47,601 nt of DNA from an uncultured Cohaesibacter sp. (GTDB taxonomy: Bacteria; Pseudomonadota; Alphaproteobacteria; Rhizobiales; Cohaesibacteraceae): contig NZ_OY759853.1 in assembly GCF_963662805.1 (NCBI RefSeq), positions 1 to 47,601 of the forward strand, in the 5' to 3' direction. The notes under the pieces were generated by a model. That model did no database searches. It was given only the letters and a program-made list of their open reading frames with translations, and was not told the origin of the DNA. The translations under genes were made by a program, and so were the position numbers. Of this stretch, positions 11,725 through 18,803 are shown piece by piece (position 1 is the first letter of the stretch; the number at the start of each line of letters is the position of its first letter).

Positions 11725-11766
11725 GCGTTCCGAAGGCGGGGAGCCTTCGGAGCGCTTAACTTTTAT
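11725..11766 (+). terminator. Terminator-like hairpin after carB
   Basis: A 13-bp stem, GCGTTCCGAAGGC (11725-11737) with GCCTTCGGAGCGC (11743-11755), contains one G-T pair. It is followed by TTAACTTTTATA. It lies between carB and greA and could end carB or act in the greA leader. Confidence 0.7.
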
Positions 11767-11810
11767 ATACGGGGTGTTGCCCCGACCTATCAGGAGGATT
11801 TCCTAAGGCT

Positions 11811-12284
11811 ATGGAAAAAATCCCAATGACGCCAGACGGATATAAGGCTCTGGAAAAAGAATTGAAAATGCGCAGCGGCGAAGAACGCCCGCGCATCATT
11901 GCAGCAATTTCCGAAGCACGCGCTCACGGTGACCTGTCTGAGAATGCGGAATATCATGCCGCCAAGGAACAGCAGAGCCTGAACGAGGGCCGCATTGCAG
12001 AGCTCGAAGACAAACTCGGCCGCGCTGAGGTTATCGACGTCTCCAAAATGAGCGGAGACAAGATCAAGTTCGGCGCCACCGTTACCATCGTGGACGAGGA
12101 CACCGACGAGGAAAAGACTTATCAGATCGTTGGCGATATGGAAGCAGATCTGTCCAAGGGCAAGATTTCCCTGTCCTCGCCAATCGCCCGCGCCCTCATT
12201 GGCAAGGAAGCCGAGGATTCTGTCGAAGTCACTGCACCGGGTGGCTCGAAGTCCTACGAAATCCTCAAGGTCCAGTATATCTGA
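11811..12284 (+). CDS. greA: Transcription elongation factor GreA
   Basis: GreA rescues arrested RNA polymerase by stimulating cleavage of the backtracked transcript. The 157-residue length matches the family. The N-terminal coiled-coil carries the tip residues in ARAHGDLSENAEYHAAKEQQ, including the acidic D and E needed for cleavage. The C-terminal FKBP-like domain contains the family SPIARALIGKEAEDSVEV. An AGGAGG sequence (about 11791-11797) lies upstream of the ATG. The carB-greA order is common in Rhizobiales. Confidence 0.98.
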   Translation: MEKIPMTPDGYKALEKELKMRSGEERPRIIAAISEARAHGDLSENAEYHAAKEQQSLNEGRIAELEDKLGRAEVIDVSKMSGDKIKFGATVTIVDEDTDEEKTYQIVGDMEADLSKGKISLSSPIARALIGKEAEDSVEVTAPGGSKSYEILKVQYI

Positions 12285-12310
12285 CCCTCAGGAACCGGAC
12301 ATCAGGCAAG

Positions 12311-12345
12311 AAAAAGAGCGCGCTGGAAACCAACGCGCCTTTTCA
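12311..12345 (+). terminator. Rho-independent terminator of greA
   Basis: AAAAGAGCGCGCTGG pairs imperfectly with CCAACGCGCCTTTT around an AAA loop, ending in TTTTC. It lies 27 bases after the greA stop. Confidence 0.7.
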
Positions 12346-12440
12346 TTGTGCCCATATGGTCACTGGCCCCGTAGGCGCCTGACCGCGCCCTGCACCAAGA
12401 CGGCACAGCCGGGCAGCACAGGCAAGCGCTTGGAAGCGCC

Positions 12441-12917
12441 TCAATCGCCAAGGTCAATTGGTACGGTCGGCTCGTTCTTGCTTTGACGAATGGTCAGCGA
12501 GGTCCGCACGCTATCCACGTTGGGTGCAGCGGTCAGCTCGTTGATGACAAAGGACTGGAAGGCCTGAAGATCAGGCGCCACGCACTGCAGGATAAAATCG
12601 ATATCGCCCGAAAGCATGTAGCATTCCCTCACCTGAGGCCAGGAACGCACCCGCTGCTCGAATGCCACCAAATCGGCCTCGGCCTGTGAATGCAGGCCGA
12701 CCATCGCGATGGCGGTGACATCAAAGCCGACCTGCTTTTCGTCTACGATTGCTCGATAGCCCTTGATGATGCCAGCTTCTTCGAGGGCACGAACACGGCG
12801 CAAGCAGGGAGGAGCGGAAATGCCCACTCGGCGGGCCAGTTCCACGTTGGTGATACGACCGTCGTCCTGCAATTCCTTCAGGATTTTCCAGTCAATGGGA
12901 TCAAGTCTTGCTTTCAA
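12441..12917 (-). CDS. Lrp/AsnC family transcriptional regulator
   Basis: A 158-residue feast/famine regulator. The N-terminal winged helix-turn-helix reads LDPIDWKILKELQDDGRITN, then VELARRVGISAPPCLRRVRA. A C-terminal RAM (ligand-binding, oligomerisation) domain follows with VRECYMLSGDIDFILQ. Proteins of this type respond to amino acids and often regulate themselves. The gene precedes trxB and lsrB, the same neighbourhood I recall from Sinorhizobium and relatives. It converges with greA. The target is not shown by the sequence. Confidence 0.93.
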   Translation of the reverse strand: MKARLDPIDWKILKELQDDGRITNVELARRVGISAPPCLRRVRALEEAGIIKGYRAIVDEKQVGFDVTAIAMVGLHSQAEADLVAFEQRVRSWPQVRECYMLSGDIDFILQCVAPDLQAFQSFVINELTAAPNVDSVRTSLTIRQSKNEPTVPIDLGD

Positions 12918-13115
12918 GGCAATCGCTCTCTACTTGGGGTGAGCTGATGGGGCGAGACGCTGGGCCGATTGAGAATGTCAGGATGGCCGGGCTGGCCTAT
13001 AATAGTCCCAAATGGTTATGAATGGAAACTTTCGACACATTTTTGTTCGCATTTCCGACACAGACTAACAATCCTGTGAATGATTCGAAAAATCCACACA
13101 AAAAGGGGCACTCTC

Positions 13116-14076
13116 GTGGTGACTGATACGGACCGCACGATCTGGGTATTGAGTGATGGCAAGGCCGGAGACGAGAATCAGTGCCTTGGAGTCGCTGAAC
13201 GATTGGGCGGCAAGATCGATCTGCGCCGGGTTGCCCCACAGAAGCCCTGGGTGTGGTTGATGCCTTGGGGACCGATTCCCCCAAAGGATGCTCCGGGCAG
13301 GGAAGGCTCGCCCCTCAAGGGCCCCTTTCCCGACATCGCCATTGCGTCAGGTCGTCGCACTGTGGCCTATCTGCGCAAGCTCAAGGAGATCAGCCCCAAG
13401 ACGATCACGGTCTTTCTGAAGGACCCGCGCACGGACTCGCTTCAGGCCGATCTCATCTGGGTTCCCATCCATGACAAGCGCCGGGGCCCCAATGTGCTGG
13501 CCCACGCTGACCGCGCCGCACAGGCTCTCACCGCAGATCCTGAGCGAAGCACGTACCACCGGCCCCTCGGCCCTGCACCACCTGTCCGCCCCCCGCGTGG
13601 CGCTCGTACTGGGAGGCGACACATCAAAGGCGGCCTTCGGCACCCATGCCTCACGCAGACTTGCAGACCATTTGATCAAGGACTTACCAGCGAACGTCTC
13701 GATCATGGTGACCCCTTCGCGGCGAACCCCGAAGCACCTCATGGCAGCGGTGAAACAGGCCCTGCTCCCCCGCCCTCACTGGATCTGGGATGGCACCGGC
13801 ACAAACCCCTATCCCACTATGCTGGCCTTGGCAGACGCAATCATCGTCACGGCGGATTCGCATTCCATGCTCTCCGACGTCATGGCGACCAGCGCTGCCA
13901 TCTACATCTTCGAGCCGGACGACTTTCCGGCCAAGATGAAGACGACCATCGACCGCCTTGTGTCCCATCCGGGTGTCCAGCGTTTCGATGGTACCCTTGA
14001 AACCGGCACCAGAGCCCCCATAGATTCTACTGAACTCATTGCAGATGAAATCCGGGATCTGCTAAAAACCCACTGA
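13116..14076 (+). pseudogene. ELM1-family (DUF1022) protein, interrupted by a +1 frameshift
   Basis: The first frame gives the family N-terminus (TIWVLSDGKAGDENQCLGVA ... LIWVPIHDKRRGPNVL). The second gives the rest: TLTAPHRLSPQILSEA ... VALVLGGDTS ... IIVTADSHSMLSDVMAT ... FEPDDFPAKM. The switch lies in a CCC run at 13501-13503; removing one C restores L-A-T-L-T-A-P-H-R. Bacterial members resemble plant ELM1 and have a glycosyltransferase-like fold; their function is unproven. I chose GTG 13116 because AAGGGG lies 7 bases upstream; an ATG at 13080 is possible. As read, no intact protein is made. A sequencing error is at least as likely as true loss. Confidence 0.8.
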
Positions 14077-14149
14077 AGCAATTCGGTACCGACGGATTCT
14101 CGACGGCCGAGATCCCGGATAATCGACCCTATCGAAGAAAGAAACTCCA

Positions 14150-15094
14150 ATGCACAGCAAAGTCTTGATCATTGGCTCTGGTCCGGCTGGCTATACCGCT
14201 GCGATCTATGCCGCCCGTGCCATGCTCGAACCCACCCTTGTTGCAGGCATGCAGGAAGGTGGCCAGCTCACCATCACCACCGAAATTGAAAACTATCCGG
14301 GATTTGCCGAAGAGATCCAGGGGCCGTGGCTCATGGAACAGATGAAGGCACAGGCTGCCAACGTCGGCACCAAGCTCATCTCCGACATCATTACCGAGGT
14401 CGACCTGTCCTCCCGCCCATTCAAGGCAAAGGGCGATTCCGGCACCGAATACACCGCCGACAGCGTGATCATCGCCACCGGCGCGCAGGCCCGCTGGCTT
14501 GGCCTTGAAACCGAAGAGAAATTCAAGGGCTTCGGCGTCTCGGCTTGCGCCACCTGCGACGGCTTCTTCTATCGCGGCAAGGAAGTGCTCGTCATCGGCG
14601 GCGGCAACACCGCCGTGGAAGAGGCCCTCTACCTGACCCACCATGCGGACAAGGTGACCGTCATTCACCGCCGTGACGAATTCCGCGCCGAGAAGATCCT
14701 GCAGAACCGGCTCGAAAAGAACCCGAAGATTGAAGTGATCTGGGACACGGTGGTCGATGAGTTCATCGGCAAGCAGGGTTTCCCCCCCAGCGTCACCGGC
14801 GCCAAGCTGCGCAACGTGAAGACCGGCGAAGTATCCGAGATCACCGCTGACGGCATTTTCGTCGCCATTGGCCATGCGCCTGCGGTCGAGCTGTTCAAGG
14901 ACCAGCTCAAGATGAATAACAACGGCTATTTGTGGACCGCTGCCGATTCGACAGCCACCTCGATCCCCGGCGTCTATGCCGCTGGTGACGTGACGGACGA
15001 CAAATATCGTCAGGCCGTAACGGCAGCCGGCATGGGCTGCATGGCTGCTCTCGAAGCGGAAAGATACCTCGCCGAACTCGAAGACTCTGAATAA
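14150..15094 (+). CDS. trxB: Thioredoxin-disulfide reductase
   Basis: TrxB passes electrons from NADPH through FAD to thioredoxin. The 314-residue flavoprotein has the FAD-binding GSGPAG (9-14), the redox-active pair Cys133-Ala-Thr-Cys136 in SACATCDGFF, and the NADPH-binding GGGNTAVEEALYL segment. The C-terminal GVYAAGDVTDD binds the FAD ribityl chain. It lies between the ELM1 gene and the LysR-type gene. This trxB-lsrB order is conserved in rhizobia and links thiol redox balance with the LysR regulator. Confidence 0.98.
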   Translation: MHSKVLIIGSGPAGYTAAIYAARAMLEPTLVAGMQEGGQLTITTEIENYPGFAEEIQGPWLMEQMKAQAANVGTKLISDIITEVDLSSRPFKAKGDSGTEYTADSVIIATGAQARWLGLETEEKFKGFGVSACATCDGFFYRGKEVLVIGGGNTAVEEALYLTHHADKVTVIHRRDEFRAEKILQNRLEKNPKIEVIWDTVVDEFIGKQGFPPSVTGAKLRNVKTGEVSEITADGIFVAIGHAPAVELFKDQLKMNNNGYLWTAADSTATSIPGVYAAGDVTDDKYRQAVTAAGMGCMAALEAERYLAELEDSE

Positions 15095-15168
15095 TAACGC
15101 ATTTCACGTCGGAAATGGTTGGATAAGTCGCTCAGGGCTTTGATTTGCATTGCAATGTTATTAGACTA

Positions 15169-15205
15169 TAGGCTACGCCAGTTTACGCATGACTGGCGTA
15201 GCCTA
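15169..15205. repeat. Perfect 14-bp inverted repeat between trxB and lsrB
   Basis: TAGGCTACGCCAGT (15169-15182) and ACTGGCGTAGCCTA (15192-15205) flank a 9-base loop. No T-tract follows on either strand, so it is not a standard Rho-independent terminator. It could be an RNA hairpin at the trxB 3' end or an operator for lsrB. Confidence 0.85.
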
Positions 15206-15292
15206 AATGCATAGCAAGGTTTAGGAATCAAAGTACGGCACCAAACATGGGTGACCCTGGTTCGATTCAGGGGCAATCCATTGGAGAGCGAT

Positions 15293-16183
15293 ATGGATTG
15301 GGACAAACTTCGCATATTCCATGCGGCCGCAGATGCGGGTAGCTTCACTCACGCTGGTGACAAGCTGCATATGAGCCAATCCGCTATTTCCAGACAGGTC
15401 AGCGCCCTTGAGGCCGATCTCGGTGTAACGCTCTTCCACCGCCATGCCCGTGGCCTGATCCTGACAGAGCAGGGCGAACTGCTCTATCGCACCGCCCACG
15501 ATGTTCTGATGAAGCTGGAAACGGTGCGCACACACCTGACCGACTCCAAGGAAAAGCCGACCGGCGAGCTGCGCCTCACCACCACGGTTGGCCTTGGCTC
15601 CGCATGGGTGACCCAGCATATTCCGGAATTCCTCGAGCTTTACCCCGGCATCTCGCTCAATCTGCTGCTGGAGAACGAAGAACTCGACCTTGGCATGCGC
15701 GAAGCCGATGTGGCCATTCGCCTGCATCAGCCGGTCCAGCCCGATCTCATTCAGCGCAAGCTCTTCACTGTGCACTTCCACATGTATGCCTCGCCGGACT
15801 ATCTCAAGAAGTTCAGCCAGCCAAAGTCCATGGCGGATCTCGAAGAGCACCGTCTGATCAGCTTCGGTGAAAAGCACCCCAACTATCTGCGTGACATGAA
15901 CTGGCTGGAAACGGCTGGTATGCCTCCGGGGCAGAAGCGCACCATGGCGCTGAAGGTCAACAACATCCTCGGCATCCGCAGCTCGGTGATGCGCGGGGCA
16001 GGCATTGCGATTCTCCCCGACTATGTTGTCCACCCCCGCGACAACCTGGTGCAGCTGTTGCCAAGTGTCGAAATGCCCAGCTTCGAAACTTATTTCGTCT
16101 ACGCAGCCGAGCTCCGCAACTCGATGCGCATCAACGCCATTCGGGATTTTCTGCTCTCAAAAGCTGCCAGCTGGCATTATTAA
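15293..16183 (+). CDS. lsrB: LysR-type regulator, LsrB/VtlR orthologue
   Basis: A 296-residue LysR regulator. It starts MDWDKLRIFHAAADAGSFTH, then has the winged HTH (LHMSQSAISRQVSALEADLG) and a periplasmic-binding-like effector domain. The ATG at 15293 has TTGGAGAG just upstream; the ORF can be extended to 15251, but the extra residues are not family-like. Identity as LsrB (Sinorhizobium) or VtlR (Brucella, Agrobacterium) rests on similarity and on synteny: trxB before it and an AbcR-like sRNA after it, an arrangement known from rhizobia. VtlR activates abcR2 in Brucella. The protein contains no cysteine, although Sinorhizobium LsrB is described as thiol-redox regulated. Confidence 0.87.
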   Translation: MDWDKLRIFHAAADAGSFTHAGDKLHMSQSAISRQVSALEADLGVTLFHRHARGLILTEQGELLYRTAHDVLMKLETVRTHLTDSKEKPTGELRLTTTVGLGSAWVTQHIPEFLELYPGISLNLLLENEELDLGMREADVAIRLHQPVQPDLIQRKLFTVHFHMYASPDYLKKFSQPKSMADLEEHRLISFGEKHPNYLRDMNWLETAGMPPGQKRTMALKVNNILGIRSSVMRGAGIAILPDYVVHPRDNLVQLLPSVEMPSFETYFVYAAELRNSMRINAIRDFLLSKAASWHY

Positions 16184-16214
16184 TCCGCTTTACACGCGCA
16201 ATTACGAAAATTCT

Positions 16215-16248
16215 TTCGGGTTGGAGTCTCCAGCCTGAAGGCATTTTT
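16215..16248 (+). terminator. Rho-independent terminator of lsrB
   Basis: TTCGGGTTGGA (16215-16225) pairs with TCCAGCCTGAA (16229-16239) through 11 pairs including two G-T wobbles, around a GTC loop. GGCATTTTTAC follows. It lies 31 bases after the lsrB stop. Confidence 0.75.
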
Positions 16249-16301
16249 ACGCCCGATTTACGCTATGTAAATTATGCATGACAGATATGCGCCCTAACTC
16301 C

Positions 16302-16331
16302 TTGAAAGTCGTCTAAATAATAGGCATATAC
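16302..16331 (+). promoter_or_regulatory. Putative promoter of the AbcR-like sRNA
   Basis: TTGAAA at 16302-16307 (part of CTTGAAA) is followed after 17 bases by CATATA (16325-16330). Transcription would start near 16336. The -10 is a weak match, so this is tentative. Confidence 0.4.
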
Positions 16332-16335
16332 GGCT

Positions 16336-16473
16336 CAGCTGAAGGCATTTGTCGTTGCTACACTCCTCCCAGTGATGATGATTGTAGCCAGCTGTTCCCC
16401 TCTGGAAGGTGATTGCTCCGTGGATTTCCACGGAAAATACTTCAAAGCCGGACGCTTGTCCGGCTTTTTTTTT
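16336..16473 (+). ncRNA. abcR: AbcR-like (alpha-r15 family) trans-acting sRNA candidate
   Basis: About 138 nt with three hairpins. The first stem, GCTACA (16357-16362) with TGTAGC (16383-16388), exposes CTCCTCCCAG in its loop, complementary to a Shine-Dalgarno sequence. The second is CCGTGGA-TT-TCCACGG (16418-16433). The third is a perfect terminator, AAAGCCGGAC-GCTT-GTCCGGC, followed by nine T. AbcR sRNAs of Rhizobiales are Hfq-dependent, use CUCC-type anti-Shine-Dalgarno loops and repress ABC-transporter mRNAs. In Sinorhizobium they sit beside lsrB, as here. Only one copy is visible, where two in tandem are common. A small overlapping ORF (16372-16569) reads through the terminator and is rejected. 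Confidence 0.72.
16444..16473 (+). terminator. Rho-independent terminator of the AbcR-like sRNA
   Basis: AAAGCCGGAC (16444-16453) and GTCCGGCTTT (16458-16467) form a perfect 10-bp stem with a 4-base loop and a run of nine T (16465-16473). This is the strongest terminator in the window, and no protein gene ends just before it. Confidence 0.93.
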
Positions 16474-16697
16474 GGATTGGCGGATTTCAGCGACTTTGCA
16501 CGAATTTCGACTCTTTGCTGCCTAATTTTTAATCTCATATTTTTCTGCCTAAAAATCATACATGCTTAATATCGGAATTTTGTGCTGTTTAGAGCAGATT
16601 GCACTCACTTCTCTGCATAGCTCGAGCGTCGGCCGAAGCATGATCCGCAGACTTCAGCCACTTATCTGCCCTAACGTCACCTGATAAGAAGACGAGG

Positions 16698-16735
16698 CAA
16701 AAGAAAAGCCCCGCTCGCGAGTGGCAAACGGGGCT
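16698..16735 (-). terminator. Rho-independent terminator of the msrP-like gene
   Basis: AGCCCCG (16707-16713) pairs with CGGGGCT (16729-16735). Read on the minus strand it is followed by TTTTCTTTTGC. It lies 54 bases after the msrP stop. Confidence 0.75.
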
Positions 16736-16788
16736 GAAGAGAACGCAGATGAGCGAGCAGTGATCGTGTCACCACCGCCACTTGAGAC

Positions 16789-17802
16789 TCAGCGATAGAG
16801 AATCTCGGTCTTGCCAAGCTCCTTGTAGAGGTGGGCAACCTGCTCACCATAGCCATTGAAGAATTGTGTCGGGATCGTCTCATCTGTTCCCAGCACACGC
16901 TCGGTCGCCTGACTCCAACGCGGATGGCGCACTTCCGGATTAACGTTGGCCCAGAAGCCATACTCGCTTGGTGCCAACTGCTCCCAGAAGCTGACTGGAC
17001 GCTTGTCGGTGAAGGTGAAACGCACAATCGACTTGATCGACTTGAAACCATATTTCCACGGCAACGCGAGCCGCAAGGGTGCCCCGAACTGCTTGGCCGC
17101 CGGTTTGCCATAGGCTCCAGTGACGAGAAAGGCCATTTCGTTCATCGCTTCTTCCATGGTCACCCCTTCGACATAGGGCCACGGATACCAGGTCTGTCGC
17201 TGTCCGCTTGCCCACATGCTCTTGTGGAAGGTCTCCATCTGGATATATTTGGCACCCGAAAGGGGCTTGGCCTTCTTCACAAGCTCCGCAAAGGCAAATC
17301 CGGTCCATGGGATGGTCATCGACCATGCCTCGACGCAGCGATGCCTGTAGAGGCGCTCCTCAAGGCTCACAGAGCGGATCAGATCGTCTATGTCGAGCTG
17401 CATCTCCTTCTCCACCATCCCGTCAATGGTGATGGTCCAGGGGCGCGTCTCCATCCGCTGGGCAGCCTTCGCGATCTGCTTGTGGGAACCGAACTCGTAG
17501 AAATTGTTGTAGGTCGAATTGACCTCTTCCTTGGTGATCGCACGGGCGATGGTGTAGGCCTCATTGCGCTTGGCCGGATAGAGATCAAGCGTCGGGTCCT
17601 TAAAATCGGACGTTCCTGTTGTCTGGCTGATGTCACCACCGACCACCATATCGGCCTCACCCTTGCAACCGGCCAGAGTGAGGGACACACCGCCGATCAG
17701 CAAGGACGAGCCGCGCAGGAAATTTCGGCGATTGAGATAGACTTGCTCGTCCGTGGCCGCACTCTCGCGCAGGACCCAACTCGGCAGATTCTTGATCAAC
17801 AT
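16789..17802 (-). CDS. msrP: Protein-methionine-sulfoxide reductase catalytic subunit MsrP (YedY family)
   Basis: A 337-residue periplasmic molybdopterin enzyme of the sulfite-oxidase fold. MsrP reduces methionine sulfoxide in envelope proteins. A Tat signal (NRRNFLRGSS, Arg25-Arg26) is followed by a hydrophobic stretch ending in LAGC (Cys46), a lipobox, so this copy may be a lipoprotein. The molybdenum ligand is expected at Cys156 in YRHRCVEAWSMTIPWTG. Other family signatures are MWASGQRQTWYPWPYVEG and GAPLRLALPWKYGFKSIKSI. The start at 17802 has GAGAGGAGAGGG upstream; the reading frame extends 102 codons further but without similarity. No msrQ partner is adjacent. Confidence 0.92.
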   Translation of the reverse strand: MLIKNLPSWVLRESAATDEQVYLNRRNFLRGSSLLIGGVSLTLAGCKGEADMVVGGDISQTTGTSDFKDPTLDLYPAKRNEAYTIARAITKEEVNSTYNNFYEFGSHKQIAKAAQRMETRPWTITIDGMVEKEMQLDIDDLIRSVSLEERLYRHRCVEAWSMTIPWTGFAFAELVKKAKPLSGAKYIQMETFHKSMWASGQRQTWYPWPYVEGVTMEEAMNEMAFLVTGAYGKPAAKQFGAPLRLALPWKYGFKSIKSIVRFTFTDKRPVSFWEQLAPSEYGFWANVNPEVRHPRWSQATERVLGTDETIPTQFFNGYGEQVAHLYKELGKTEILYR

Positions 17803-18029
17803 TAGGAACCCTCTCCTCTCGGCTTCTCTTGCCCAAACCCTAGCGGCACTCCTTGCTCCCGTACAAATCACCATCACGTGTAGAGTTTCGTGAAGACACG
17901 CAGTATCTTGATTTGAGAGCAAGACAACCCATCTCGGATATGGAAGCATTGCCTCATTCTGAGGGAATGACAATGCGTCCATTCTGGTGATGGAACAGCC
18001 CGACCAACGCCAATGCCCACCTGACGAGT

Positions 18030-18746
18030 TTGAGACCAATGTCATCGCTATCCCGCCCGCCCCGGATCGCCTCCTCGACAGCCAGTTCAACATCCACGCC
18101 CCGGACAATCATGCTGTGGGCTGAGTTCGTCGTGATCTTTCTCGCAGCACCGCTGACCATGGCCGCATCGGTCGCGTATGGTTGGGTGTCGACCAACCGG
18201 ATCCCGAGCGCGTTCGTCCTGTTGTTCGTGATCGCCGTCCTGCTTCTGATGCGCACCAAGGGCTTCCGCTGGCGCTCACTCCTCGAAGGGCCCTTGATTG
18301 CAAGTGTGCCGCTGGCCATCGGCTTCATCGTGCTGACAGGAGCCATCACCGCCTTTCTCACCCTCATCGAAGCACCGCGTGCCTTCTTTTTCCTGCCCGA
18401 CAAGATGCCCGGCCTCTGGCTGATGATCACTGTTTTCTATCCGATCTTCTCGGTGATCCCGCAAGGACTGATCTACCGCGTGCTGTTCTTCGAGCGATAT
18501 GGAGGCCTGTTCCCGACCCGGCGCATTGCCCTCGCAGTCAGTGCGATGACCTTCGGTCTCGCCCATCTCTTCTATCTCAATTGGGTGGCAGTGGTGCTGA
18601 CGATGGCTGGTGGCGTGGTCTTCTCATGGACCTATGCCGAGCAGCGATCCTTCGGCTTCTCGGTGCTGCTCCATGCAATCGCAGGCTGGCTGCTCTTCAC
18701 CATCGGCCTTGGCGGCATCTATTTCTACCACGGCTCAATCGGCTAG
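18030..18746 (+). CDS. CPBP-family (CAAX protease-like) integral membrane protein
   Basis: A membrane protein with about six hydrophobic segments. The CPBP region reads IPQGLIYRVLFFERYG, then FGLAHLFYLNW and VLLHAIAGWLL with the conserved histidines. Family members normally have a catalytic Glu (PQE-IYR); here it is Gly, so activity is doubtful. The start is uncertain: TTG 18030, ATG 18039 and ATG 18111 are in frame, but the first 27 codons are Ser/Thr/Pro-rich and look off-frame. A better-looking N-terminus lies in another frame from ATG 17990, and would join if one G were removed from the GGG at 18118-18120. It converges with the EF-G-like gene. Confidence 0.8.
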   Translation: MRPMSSLSRPPRIASSTASSTSTPRTIMLWAEFVVIFLAAPLTMAASVAYGWVSTNRIPSAFVLLFVIAVLLLMRTKGFRWRSLLEGPLIASVPLAIGFIVLTGAITAFLTLIEAPRAFFFLPDKMPGLWLMITVFYPIFSVIPQGLIYRVLFFERYGGLFPTRRIALAVSAMTFGLAHLFYLNWVAVVLTMAGGVVFSWTYAEQRSFGFSVLLHAIAGWLLFTIGLGGIYFYHGSIG

Positions 18747-18756
18747 AGCGCAATCA

Positions 18757-18783
18757 AAAACGGGGCCCTGAGGCCCCGTTCTG
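18757..18783. terminator. Bidirectional terminator between the CPBP gene and the EF-G-like gene
   Basis: AACGGGGCC (18759-18767) pairs with GGCCCCGTT (18772-18780) around a CTGA loop. On the minus strand the stem is followed by TTTTTGATTG, so it best serves the EF-G-like gene. The plus-strand tail is short. Confidence 0.8.
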
Positions 18784-18803
18784 ATGTCTTCATAGGACTG
18801 TTA

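Noticed and set aside
15254..15282. tRNA T-arm-like sequence (CCCTGGTTCGATTCAGGG) before lsrB
   Set aside because: No acceptor, D-arm or anticodon arm can be folded upstream, and the T-stem has a mismatch. It is probably chance.
17803..18108. 102-codon N-terminal extension of the MsrP reading frame
   Set aside because: No family similarity; the Tat signal and ribosome binding site place the start at 17802.
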